From: Christensenella sp. UBA1242
GTDB taxonomy: Bacteria > Bacillota > Clostridia > Christensenellales > UBA1242
Direction of reading: 5' to 3'
Assembly: GCA_002308915.1 (NCBI GenBank)
Contig: DBWI01000005.1
Coordinates: 1 to 39,352, forward strand
DNA: 39,352 nucleotides
The notes beneath the pieces are model-generated. The model did no database searches. It was given only the letters and a program-made list of their open reading frames with translations, and was not told the origin of the DNA. Both the position numbers and the translations under genes were made by a program. Positions 33,779-39,352 of this stretch are shown piece after piece (positions within the stretch are counted from its first letter, which is position 1; every line of letters starts with the position of its first letter).

Positions 33779-34156
33779 TTACACTACCTGATTTGTTAAA
33801 AGATCAAACAACCAAGCAAGAAGTCTGTCTATTCCAAAAAGAACAACTGCAAAAATTACAACAACAGCCAAAACGATACCTGTTTTCTTTACTACAGAAC
33901 CAAATGTTGGCCAAGTAACTTTTTTAAGCTCGCTTATTGTTTCTTTAATTCTTTTGCCTCTTTTTGAAGGTGCCTTATCTTTTTTCTTGTTGTCTTTCTT
34001 TTTGTTGTCAACTTTTTTTGAATCTTTTTTTGGTTCAACTTTTTCTTCAACAACTTCTTGTTCTGGTGCAGCAACTTCTTCTGGTGCAACAACTTCTTCT
34101 TCTGGCTGTGAAGTTTGTTCTTCTGCTACTTCAACTTTTTTATTATTTTTAGCCAT
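33779..34156 (-). CDS. secE: Preprotein translocase subunit SecE with long charged N-terminus
   Basis: A 125-residue translocon subunit. The conserved SecE core begins near residue 66 (RIKETISELKKVTWPT) and is followed by one membrane helix at 92-110. Residues 8-42 are an acidic Glu/Pro/Val/Ala tract, and 43-69 are mostly Lys and Asp. Typical single-helix SecE proteins of Bacillota are about 60-75 residues, so the first ~60 are an extension. The start at 34156 is fixed by AAGGAGCGAACC, which overlaps the rpmG stop; a shorter reading would have no ribosome binding site. Confidence 0.93.
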   Translation of the reverse strand: MAKNNKKVEVAEEQTSQPEEEVVAPEEVAAPEQEVVEEKVEPKKDSKKVDNKKKDNKKKDKAPSKRGKRIKETISELKKVTWPTFGSVVKKTGIVLAVVVIFAVVLFGIDRLLAWLFDLLTNQVV

Positions 34157-34166
34157 GGTTCGCTCC

Positions 34167-34328
34167 TTATTTTGTTTCTTTGTGAACTGTGTGTTTATTG
34201 CATCTTGGACAGTACTTTTCCATTTCTATTCTTTCTGGTTGTTTTCTCTTGTTTTTGCTTGTTGAATAATTTCTTTCTTTGCATTCTGTACAAGCAAGTG
34301 TAACTAATGCTCTTGTTGGATTTGCCAT
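34167..34328 (-). CDS. rpmG: Ribosomal protein L33, zinc-binding form
   Basis: A 53-residue protein: MANPTRALVTLACTECKER at the start, then NYSTSKNKRKQPERIEMEKY and CPRCNKHTVHKETK. The two CxxC pairs (C13/C16 and C40/C43) mark the C+ zinc-binding form. AAGGAGAAAATACA precedes the ATG. It is the first gene of the rpmG-secE-nusG-rplK-rplA operon. Confidence 0.96.
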   Translation of the reverse strand: MANPTRALVTLACTECKERNYSTSKNKRKQPERIEMEKYCPRCNKHTVHKETK

Positions 34329-34352
34329 TGTATTTTCTCCTTAATCTTACTT

Positions 34353-34378
34353 AAAAAAACACCCGTTTCCCAGAGTGT
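34353..34378 (-). terminator. Hairpin plus U7 in the rpmG operon leader, candidate attenuator
   Basis: Minus strand ACACTC-8 nt loop-GGGTGT followed by seven T. The stem begins at the predicted +1 of the rpmG promoter and ends about 25 bases before the rpmG start. Confidence 0.55.
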
Positions 34379-34384
34379 AGTCAT

Positions 34385-34413
34385 ATATTATCATATAAAT
34401 ATATGATTGTCAA
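34385..34413 (-). promoter_or_regulatory. Promoter of the rpmG-secE-nusG-rplKA operon
   Basis: Minus strand TTGACA (34408-34413), 17-base spacer, TAATAT (34385-34390). Confidence 0.7.
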
Positions 34414-34433
34414 CATTTTTAATAATATTTAAT

Positions 34434-34481
34434 AATAAAAAATATTCCCACTGCCTAAAAAATTGGGCAATGGAAATATTA
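34434..34481 (-). terminator. Terminator of the ABC-F gene
   Basis: AATATTcCCAcTGCC pairs with GGCAaTGGaAATATT (two mismatches), followed on the minus strand by a T-rich tract; it lies just beyond the stop at 34488. Confidence 0.7.
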
Positions 34482-34487
34482 TATTTT

Positions 34488-36062
34488 TTACATTATTTTT
34501 GTATATTCTTCATAGGTCATCATCTTGTCAATAATTGTGTTTTCATCACGAATATCAATAACTCTTGTTGCAACTGTTTCAACAATTTCTTGGTCGTGAC
34601 TGGTGAATAACATACAACCCTTAAAGTTTATCATACCTTTGTTTAGTGCTGTAATTGATTCCAAGTCCAAATGGTTTGTTGGTTCGTCCATAATAATAAA
34701 GTTTCCACTCTCAAGCATCATTTTTGCGAACATACATCTAACTTTTTCTCCACCAGAAAGAACATTAACTTGTTTTAATGCCTCTTCGCCAGAGAATAAC
34801 ATTCTTCCAAGCCAACTACGAATAAATGTTTCTGTTTGGTCCTTTGAATATTGTCTTAGCCAATCAACCAAAGAAAGTGTGCAACCATCAAAATAACTAC
34901 GATTGTCTTGTGGAAGATAAGTTGTTTTGATTGTTTTACCCCAATTGATTGTTCCACTATCTGCAGTGTCAAGCCCCATCAAAATATTAAATAACATTGT
35001 TGGTGCAAGACTGTTGTTAGCAAGAATAACAATTTTGTCATCACGAGTAACACTAAATGAAAGGTTTTTGAAATATCCTGCTTTGCAAAGATTTTTTACA
35101 ACCAAAATTTCCTTGCCAATTTCTTGTTCATACTTAAAGTCAATAAATGGATATCTTCTTGAAGATATTTTGAAGTCGTCAAGTGTTAACTTTTCAAGTT
35201 CTTTCTTTCTTGAAGTTGCCTGTTTTGCCTTTGAAGCATTTGCACTAAAACGAGCAATAAAGTCCTTAAGTTCTTTTGCTCTTTGCTCTGCTTTTTTGTT
35301 TTGGTCTTTGGCTTGTCTTGCCAAAAGTTGATTAGTTTCATACCAGAAATCATAGTTTCCTAGCATCATATTGATTTGGCCATAGTCAACATCACAGATA
35401 TGTGTACAAACTTTGTTCAAAAAGTGACGGTTGTGTGAAACAATAATAACTGTGTTTTCAAAATCTAACAAGAAGTTTTCTAGCCATCTTGTTGTTTTAA
35501 AGTCAAGGTTGTTTGTTGGTTCGTCGAGTACCAAAATATCAGGATTACCAAAAAGCGCTTGTGCAAGAAGAATTTTAACTTTTTGCTTGCTGTCTAGGTC
35601 TTTCATCAAAGTATAAAAATCTTCTTCATTTATACCAATATTTTTTAGAAGTGTTTTTGCTTCGCCATCTGCTTCCCAACCACCAAGTTCTGCATATTCT
35701 GTTTCTAGTTCTGCAGCCAAAATTCCGTCTTGTTCGCTAAAATCTGGTTTTGCATAAAGTTCATCTTTTTGTTTTGCAATATCCATAAGACGCTTATGTC
35801 CCATAAGTACAGTATCAAGTGCTGTGTATTCATCATATGCATTTTGGTTTTGCATCAAAACACTCATTCTTTCTTTTGGGTCTTTGATTACTTCGCCTTT
35901 GTTTGGTTCAAGTTCACCTGTAAGAATCTTTAAAAAGGTGGACTTTCCTGCACCATTTGCTCCAATAATGCCGTAACAATTCCCCCTTGTAAACTTGAGA
36001 TTAACTTCTTTGAATAATACCCTGCCACCAAATTGCAAAGTAACATTACTAACTTGTATCAT
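34488..36062 (-). CDS. ABC-F ATPase of the YkpA/YbiT type
   Basis: A 524-residue soluble protein with two ABC domains and no membrane part, expected to act on ribosomes. Domain 1 has Walker A GANGAGKST (33-41), but the signature is LDSKQKVKILL, not LSGGQ; Walker B is LVLDEPTNNLD. The linker has RFSANASKAKQATSRKK, typical of the group. Domain 2 has signature VLSGGEKVR and IIMDEPTNHLD, but its Walker A position reads ANNSLAPTMLF, lacking the GK[ST]. As I recall, B. subtilis YkpA is also altered there, so this may be a family trait. GGAGAAAAT precedes the ATG. A promoter TTGGCA-N18-TATACT (36085-36114) overlaps the upstream terminator. Confidence 0.88.
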   Translation of the reverse strand: MIQVSNVTLQFGGRVLFKEVNLKFTRGNCYGIIGANGAGKSTFLKILTGELEPNKGEVIKDPKERMSVLMQNQNAYDEYTALDTVLMGHKRLMDIAKQKDELYAKPDFSEQDGILAAELETEYAELGGWEADGEAKTLLKNIGINEEDFYTLMKDLDSKQKVKILLAQALFGNPDILVLDEPTNNLDFKTTRWLENFLLDFENTVIIVSHNRHFLNKVCTHICDVDYGQINMMLGNYDFWYETNQLLARQAKDQNKKAEQRAKELKDFIARFSANASKAKQATSRKKELEKLTLDDFKISSRRYPFIDFKYEQEIGKEILVVKNLCKAGYFKNLSFSVTRDDKIVILANNSLAPTMLFNILMGLDTADSGTINWGKTIKTTYLPQDNRSYFDGCTLSLVDWLRQYSKDQTETFIRSWLGRMLFSGEEALKQVNVLSGGEKVRCMFAKMMLESGNFIIMDEPTNHLDLESITALNKGMINFKGCMLFTSHDQEIVETVATRVIDIRDENTIIDKMMTYEEYTKIM

Positions 36063-36084
36063 ATTTTCTCCATTAAACTATTTG

Positions 36085-36114
36085 AGTATATCATAAAAAA
36101 ATAATAAATGCCAA
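36085..36114 (-). promoter_or_regulatory. Promoter of the ABC-F gene
   Basis: Minus strand TTGGCA (36109-36114), 18-base spacer, TATACT (36085-36090). The -35 box lies in the left arm of the preceding terminator. Confidence 0.5.
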
Positions 36115-36131
36115 GCTCAAACTTGGCATTT
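36096..36131 (-). terminator. Terminator of the 281-residue hypothetical gene
   Basis: Perfect 10-bp stem AAATGCCAAG/CTTGGCATTT with loop CTCAAA; the minus-strand continuation is T-rich. Confidence 0.85.
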
Positions 36132-36141
36132 TTGCATTTTA

Positions 36142-36987
36142 TTAATCTCTTTCTACAGATATTCCTTCTTCTGTTGCTTTTATGGTTGCATTATCAGTTT
36201 TATAATCACCAACTTGGTCTGGATAATAAATCTCACCATCAGCATCCAAATAATAAACATTTCCATTTTCATCACGATATGCTTCAACATTATTTGCATA
36301 CACATCATAATGTTCTTGTGGCCCAACATCTTCCATATCATAGTCAATGCTTAAATCATGTGTAAAATAATTTTTCAGAAATTCTGTGATTGCTTCATAC
36401 TTATAGCCAAGTTTGAATTCTTTTCTTAAATAATTTTCAAGTGCAACTCTGTAATCTGGAGCAAGAAGTGATGCTGTTTTTTTGTTCTCGTCTTCCAAAT
36501 AATCAAAGTTGAGCATAAATAAATCTGTCATATCTCTAACTTCATGATAGGCGTCTCTTTTTGCTTCTCTAAATTGCTCTATATTTTGAACACCATCAGA
36601 AAGTTTTACAAAACTATCATAATACAATGCATATGCAATTGCTGTGTAAACATCCATTTTTGAATAGATATCTGCTTGTTTTTTGAACAAGTTTACAAGA
36701 ATTTTGTAATTTACTGTTTTTCTTCTATTTTCAAAATACTCTTCTCTTGTGAGTGGTATTCTTTCAGTTGCATAAGAATCATTCTCATCAAAAAGATGAT
36801 GAACAAGTTCTGCTCTTAATGTATTATAATAAACAAATGGTCTAACATTAAGTATACCATTGATTTGATTGTTCGCTTTTTTAATTTCAAGAAGTGCCAT
36901 AAGTCTAACTTTTTCATCTTCTGTCATGCTTTCAAGTCTTTTTATTGCTTGCTTTGACAATTCTCTTTGTGGTTTTATTGTTGCCAT
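36142..36987 (-). CDS. Hypothetical protein, 281 residues
   Basis: An unrecognised soluble protein, largely helical over residues 1-215. The N-terminus (ELSKQAIKRLESMTEDEKVRLMALLEIKKA) is a charged amphipathic region. The acidic C-terminus carries a short internal repeat, AYRDENGNVYYLDADGEIYY, of the Y-x-D-x-G-x-V-Y-Y kind. No signal peptide, cysteine motif or catalytic signature is visible. AAGGAGCTTAAA precedes the ATG. It has its own promoter (TTGAAA-N17-TATCAT, 37008-37036) and terminator, 56 bases after maf. Codon use is like that of its neighbours. Confidence 0.75.
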   Translation of the reverse strand: MATIKPQRELSKQAIKRLESMTEDEKVRLMALLEIKKANNQINGILNVRPFVYYNTLRAELVHHLFDENDSYATERIPLTREEYFENRRKTVNYKILVNLFKKQADIYSKMDVYTAIAYALYYDSFVKLSDGVQNIEQFREAKRDAYHEVRDMTDLFMLNFDYLEDENKKTASLLAPDYRVALENYLRKEFKLGYKYEAITEFLKNYFTHDLSIDYDMEDVGPQEHYDVYANNVEAYRDENGNVYYLDADGEIYYPDQVGDYKTDNATIKATEEGISVERD

Positions 36988-37007
36988 TTTAAGCTCCTTA
37001 CTCTTTT

Positions 37008-37036
37008 ATGATAACATAAATATTTTTATGTTTCAA
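37008..37036 (-). promoter_or_regulatory. Promoter of the 281-residue hypothetical gene
   Basis: Minus strand TTGAAA (37031-37036), 17-base spacer, TATCAT (37008-37013). Confidence 0.5.
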
Positions 37037-37043
37037 TACCAAA

Positions 37044-37622
37044 TTATTTTATTATGCTCTCTTTTTTTAATATATCATGCAAAAGATGTGTTGGAAGTCC
37101 TACAACAGTTGACACATTTCCAATAATTTTTTCAACAAACATTCCACTCTTACCTTGAATTGAACAAGCCCCTGACTTTCCAATATAATCACCCGTATCC
37201 AAATATCTATTTATATCTTCATTAGTCAATTTTTTGAATTTAACTTTTGTTGTAGAATGTTCAAGATATGTAGTTTGTCTGTTCCCATCTTGTACCATAA
37301 CACAAAGCCCAGTAATCACCTTGTGCCACTTACCAGAAAAATGTGACAGCATATCAAAAGCTTCTTCTCTGTCCTTTGCTTTCCCAATCTTTTTGCCATG
37401 TTGATAAACCATACAGTCACTGCCAATAACAATTCTGTCACCATCTGTTCTGTCAAATATCTCTTGAGCCTTTTGTTTTGATAAAACTTCACTTAGTTTA
37501 TATATTGACATCTTTGATGTCATGTCTTCATCTTTTTCTGGTTTCATTGTCTCAAATTCAACACCCATAAGTTCCAAAAGTTCTTTTCTTCGTGGTGATG
37601 ATGATGCAAGTATTACTCTCAT
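37044..37622 (-). CDS. maf: Maf-family nucleoside triphosphate pyrophosphatase
   Basis: A 192-residue house-cleaning enzyme that hydrolyses non-canonical or modified nucleoside triphosphates to monophosphates (dTTP/UTP or m7GTP types); linked to septum inhibition in B. subtilis. Motifs are ILASSSPRRKELL (4-16), VIGSDCMVY with the catalytic Asp near 69, the central VITGLCVM, and GKSGACSIQGKSGMFV followed by STVVGLP. The usual DKAGAY reads GKSGAC here, so specificity may differ. GGAG is eight bases before the ATG and lies in the loop of a small inverted repeat. Confidence 0.93.
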   Translation of the reverse strand: MRVILASSSPRRKELLELMGVEFETMKPEKDEDMTSKMSIYKLSEVLSKQKAQEIFDRTDGDRIVIGSDCMVYQHGKKIGKAKDREEAFDMLSHFSGKWHKVITGLCVMVQDGNRQTTYLEHSTTKVKFKKLTNEDINRYLDTGDYIGKSGACSIQGKSGMFVEKIIGNVSTVVGLPTHLLHDILKKESIIK

Positions 37623-37625
37623 TTT

Positions 37626-37640
37626 TATTACTCCGTAATA
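37626..37640 (-). promoter_or_regulatory. Inverted repeat enclosing the maf ribosome binding site
   Basis: TATTAC-GGA-GTAATA on the minus strand, 6-bp arms with the core GGA of the ribosome binding site in the loop. The -10 TATAAT (37643-37648) lies just upstream. Confidence 0.4.
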
Positions 37641-37642
37641 AT

Positions 37643-37671
37643 ATTATACAAAAAATAGCAAAAAAACACAA
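37643..37671 (-). promoter_or_regulatory. maf promoter
   Basis: Minus strand TTGTGT (37666-37671), 17-base spacer, TATAAT (37643-37648). Confidence 0.45.
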
Positions 37672-37700
37672 AAAAATATCTCAAAAATGAGATATTTTTT
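37671..37700 (-). terminator. Terminator of the lipoprotein gene
   Basis: Perfect 13-bp stem AAAAAATATCTCA/TGAGATATTTTTT with loop AAAA, just after the stop at 37708. Confidence 0.88.
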
Positions 37701-37707
37701 ATTTGTA

Positions 37708-38763
37708 TTATATAGCCTCTAAATCCTCTGTAAAGAAAATAGTGCCATTTCTGTACATATTTAAAGTGATAATATCACCATCTTCATCAGCTTGTGTTAT
37801 TGTGATATAGAATGTTGCATCTGAAGATGTGTTTGGTTCTTGAATTCCACCACCAGAATTTCTCGTTAGATTTTCACTAAATTCATTTGAATAATAAACC
37901 AACTTTCCATCTTTAACATCAAATTTGTTTACATATAATTGTTCTGCACAGATTATTGATGATTCTGAACTTGGTAATTGGATAGGATTTTCTATTCTAA
38001 AAGACAAATCACCACTTTGTGTTGTTCTGATAAAGACATTTGTGTTGCAATTATCACCAAAATAACGATATTCAGCATAGTCACATATTTTTGAATTAAA
38101 TAATGACTCATCTAATTTTCTAAATTCGCCTGAATAAGATTGTGATGTTCCCTTGTTAAATTGTACAACACACAAACCATCATTACTAATAGTGAACTTG
38201 GCATTTATAGTATCAGTATCATAAGAAAAATAATCAAAATTTCCATCACTATCATAACTATAACTAATATCATAAGTTCCTGAAAGTGTATAAGTTTGAT
38301 CTAGATTTGTTGCATTTGCATATATTAGTTTGTTATTAAATTCATACATTTTTAATGAATTGTTTTCAAAAATAAAAAAGGTTTTAAAATACATAACATC
38401 GTAAGCATAATACTTTACATTTGTTTCAAATGGATATGAAACTGTATAATCAACAAGCAGTGTTTGCTCATCATAAGTTAAAACCATTTTTCTGCTTCCT
38501 GTTGTACTTGATGTAAAACCAGAAATCATATTATTTGTAACTGCAACATAATGATTTTTTCCATCTTTTTTGTTGTTAATTATTCCACCAGTTATATTAA
38601 GTGATTCTCCATAAATATAATCTGTTTTAAAACTAACTGCCAAAGACAACCCATCTTGAGCACTATCATTTTTATTACTGCTATCACCAAAACAACCAGC
38701 CAAACAAATAACTGGTAACATCATAACAAAAGCAAGTAATACTGTTAAAATTTTTCTTTTCAT
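37708..38763 (-). CDS. Predicted lipoprotein of unknown function
   Basis: A 351-residue exported protein. The signal peptide is MKRKILTVLLAFVMMLPVIC with lipobox LAGC (cysteine at 24), so it should be lipid-anchored on the outer face of the membrane. The mature part is Ser/Thr/Asn/Tyr-rich and beta-prone, with a poorly conserved middle (SYSYDSDGNFDYFSYD). The C-terminal segment TFYITITQADEDGDIITLNMYRNG looks like a beta-sandwich end. No known domain is recognised. AGGAGAAAACT precedes the ATG. The promoter is TTGTCA-N17-TATATT. Monocistronic. Confidence 0.82.
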   Translation of the reverse strand: MKRKILTVLLAFVMMLPVICLAGCFGDSSNKNDSAQDGLSLAVSFKTDYIYGESLNITGGIINNKKDGKNHYVAVTNNMISGFTSSTTGSRKMVLTYDEQTLLVDYTVSYPFETNVKYYAYDVMYFKTFFIFENNSLKMYEFNNKLIYANATNLDQTYTLSGTYDISYSYDSDGNFDYFSYDTDTINAKFTISNDGLCVVQFNKGTSQSYSGEFRKLDESLFNSKICDYAEYRYFGDNCNTNVFIRTTQSGDLSFRIENPIQLPSSESSIICAEQLYVNKFDVKDGKLVYYSNEFSENLTRNSGGGIQEPNTSSDATFYITITQADEDGDIITLNMYRNGTIFFTEDLEAI

Positions 38764-38783
38764 AGTTTTCTCCTAACACAATC

Positions 38784-38812
38784 AATATAACACATAAGAT
38801 CAAATTTGACAA
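38784..38812 (-). promoter_or_regulatory. Promoter of the lipoprotein gene
   Basis: Minus strand TTGTCA (38807-38812), 17-base spacer, TATATT (38784-38789). Confidence 0.6.
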
Positions 38813-38842
38813 TACGTCTTTTTTACACAAAATTACTCTTTC

Positions 38843-38968
38843 TGGCAATGGCGTATTACGAGGAGCAGAGAGACAAGCGACAACATAGTTGGCATTTGCC
38901 TAGGTGCGACGATGCTAAAAGGACATTGCCAAGTTTTGGAACAAAACTGTGGATTGCTCGCAATACAC
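38843..38968. other. Structured, GC-rich intergenic block of unknown function
   Basis: Three consecutive inverted repeats lie between the lipoprotein promoter and the rRNA terminator. TGGCAATG (38843-38850) pairs with CATTGCCA (38924-38931), enclosing about 73 bases of unusually high G+C. Then AGTTTTG-GAA-CAAAACT (38932-38948) and GTGgATTGC-TC-GCAATaCAC (38949-38968). A 46-codon reading frame on the plus strand (38848-38988, MAYYEEQRDKRQHSW...) spans it but has no ribosome binding site and atypical codons. Base composition and pairing favour a structured RNA, a mobile-element remnant or an rRNA-flanking element; I cannot decide. Confidence 0.45.
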
Positions 38969-38977
38969 AAGAAAACA

Positions 38978-39004
38978 TAAAAAAATAACCACCGAAGTGG
39001 TTAT
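38978..39004 (-). terminator. rRNA operon terminator with UUCG tetraloop
   Basis: On the minus strand ATAACCAC-TTCG-GTGGTTAT followed by seven or more T, ten bases beyond the 3' end of 5S rRNA. Confidence 0.92.
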
Positions 39005-39013
39005 CTTTTAGTT

Positions 39014-39130
39014 TTCTGGCAATGTCCTATCTTACCGGACAGTCTCCCGTCAAGTATTGTCGGCGATGAGAAGCTTAACTTCTGTGTTCGGGATGAGAAC
39101 AGGTGGACCTTCTCTCTATTGTCACCAGAA
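39014..39130 (-). rRNA. rrf: 5S ribosomal RNA
   Basis: About 117 nt. The 5' end TTCTGGTGAC pairs with the 3' end CATTGCCAGAA. The conserved loop CCGAACACAGAAGTTAAGC (minus strand) and CGCCGACAATACTTG are present. Ends are set by the terminal helix and may be off by one or two bases. Confidence 0.95.
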
Positions 39131-39287
39131 ATGGTATATTTAATAGCTTTCGCTACGAAATATCTATATTTTGTCAAGTACCTTGACAACTGCATAATTA
39201 AATCATTGTTAGATTATATCATCATGCTAATCACAGTATATACCTTATTGTGTATATCTTGCAAATGATTTTGCAAAATATTGTGAT
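39131..39287 (-). other. 23S-5S intergenic spacer
   Basis: No tRNA is present. On the minus strand it holds several inverted repeats likely to be processing or fold-back sites: TTGCAAAA-TCA-TTTGCAA, TTGTCAAG-GTA-CTTGACAA and TTTCG-TAG-CGAAA. Confidence 0.7.
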
Positions 39288-39352
39288 TAAGCCCTCGACC
39301 TATTAGTATCGGTCAGCTACATGCATTACTGCACTTCCACCTCCGACCTATC
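39288..39352 (-). rRNA. rrl: 23S ribosomal RNA, 3' end only (rest outside window)
   Basis: The minus strand reads the highly conserved 23S terminus: GTGGAAGTGCAGTAATGCAT, GCTGACCGATACTAATAG, then GTCGAGGGCTTAATC. The 3' end is near 39288; the body of the gene continues past the window edge. Confidence 0.95.

Noticed and set aside
38843..38931. Degenerate 5S rRNA copy
   Set aside because: The ends recall the 5S terminal helix (TCTGGCAATG...CATTGCCA), but the conserved CCGAACACAGAAGTTAAGC loop is missing and the length is too short.
38848..38988. 46-codon plus-strand frame (MAYYEEQRDKRQHSW...)
   Set aside because: No ribosome binding site, atypical codons and complete overlap with stem-loops; kept only as part of the structured block.

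Overview
The window is an AT-rich stretch (roughly 30% GC by eye) from a low-GC Gram-positive bacterium. Gene content points to an endospore-forming lineage of Bacillota, most likely Clostridia. The markers are spoIIE, a sipL-like DUF3794/LysM gene, a SpoVB-family flippase, the DUF421-DUF4363 pair, veg, and the canonical dnaX-ybaB-recR order. The standard bacterial code fits: TGA is used as a stop (for example hddA). Most genes have an AGGAGG-type ribosome binding site, but a few have none and carry a -10 hexamer almost touching the start codon. I saw no tRNA gene, CRISPR array, transposase or phage gene. No stretch longer than about 250 bases lacks a gene or a structured element.

Layout: 1-9163 (minus strand) holds a partial CCA-adding enzyme, a GPH-type sugar symporter, a large membrane-anchored repeat/leucine-rich surface protein and a two-gene heterodimeric ABC exporter. 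A divergent promoter region separates these from nrnA (plus). The block 10427-17009 (minus) carries a SipL-like protein, Veg, a zinc-ribbon/acidic-tail protein, argS, recR, ybaB and dnaX. dnaX is read in two frames across an A AAA AAC slippery site followed at once by a stop, which should give a short gamma form and a longer tau form. Next come a CYTH-like protein, HU, radC and spoIIE.

21507-25663 (minus) is a compact operon: a glycosyltransferase, a heptose-7-phosphate kinase (HddA type), a fused heptose-1-phosphate nucleotidyltransferase/heptose-bisphosphate phosphatase, and GmhA. Together they could make nucleotide-activated D-glycero-D-manno-heptose from sedoheptulose-7-phosphate and transfer a sugar, an interesting set for a presumed spore-former. 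A uracil permease diverges from it. Two unrecognised genes, a small cytosolic LysM protein, a SpoVB-like flippase and the DUF421/DUF4363 pair follow.

31998-34328 (minus) is the rpmG-secE-nusG-rplK-rplA operon. It lacks the usual following rplJ-rplL and ends in an unusually long hairpin of about 130 nt. Beyond it lie an ABC-F ATPase, an unknown gene, maf and a lipoprotein. The window ends in the 3' part of an rRNA operon (5S and the last bases of 23S, minus strand). Just beyond its terminator is a compositionally distinct, strongly structured block with no assigned function.
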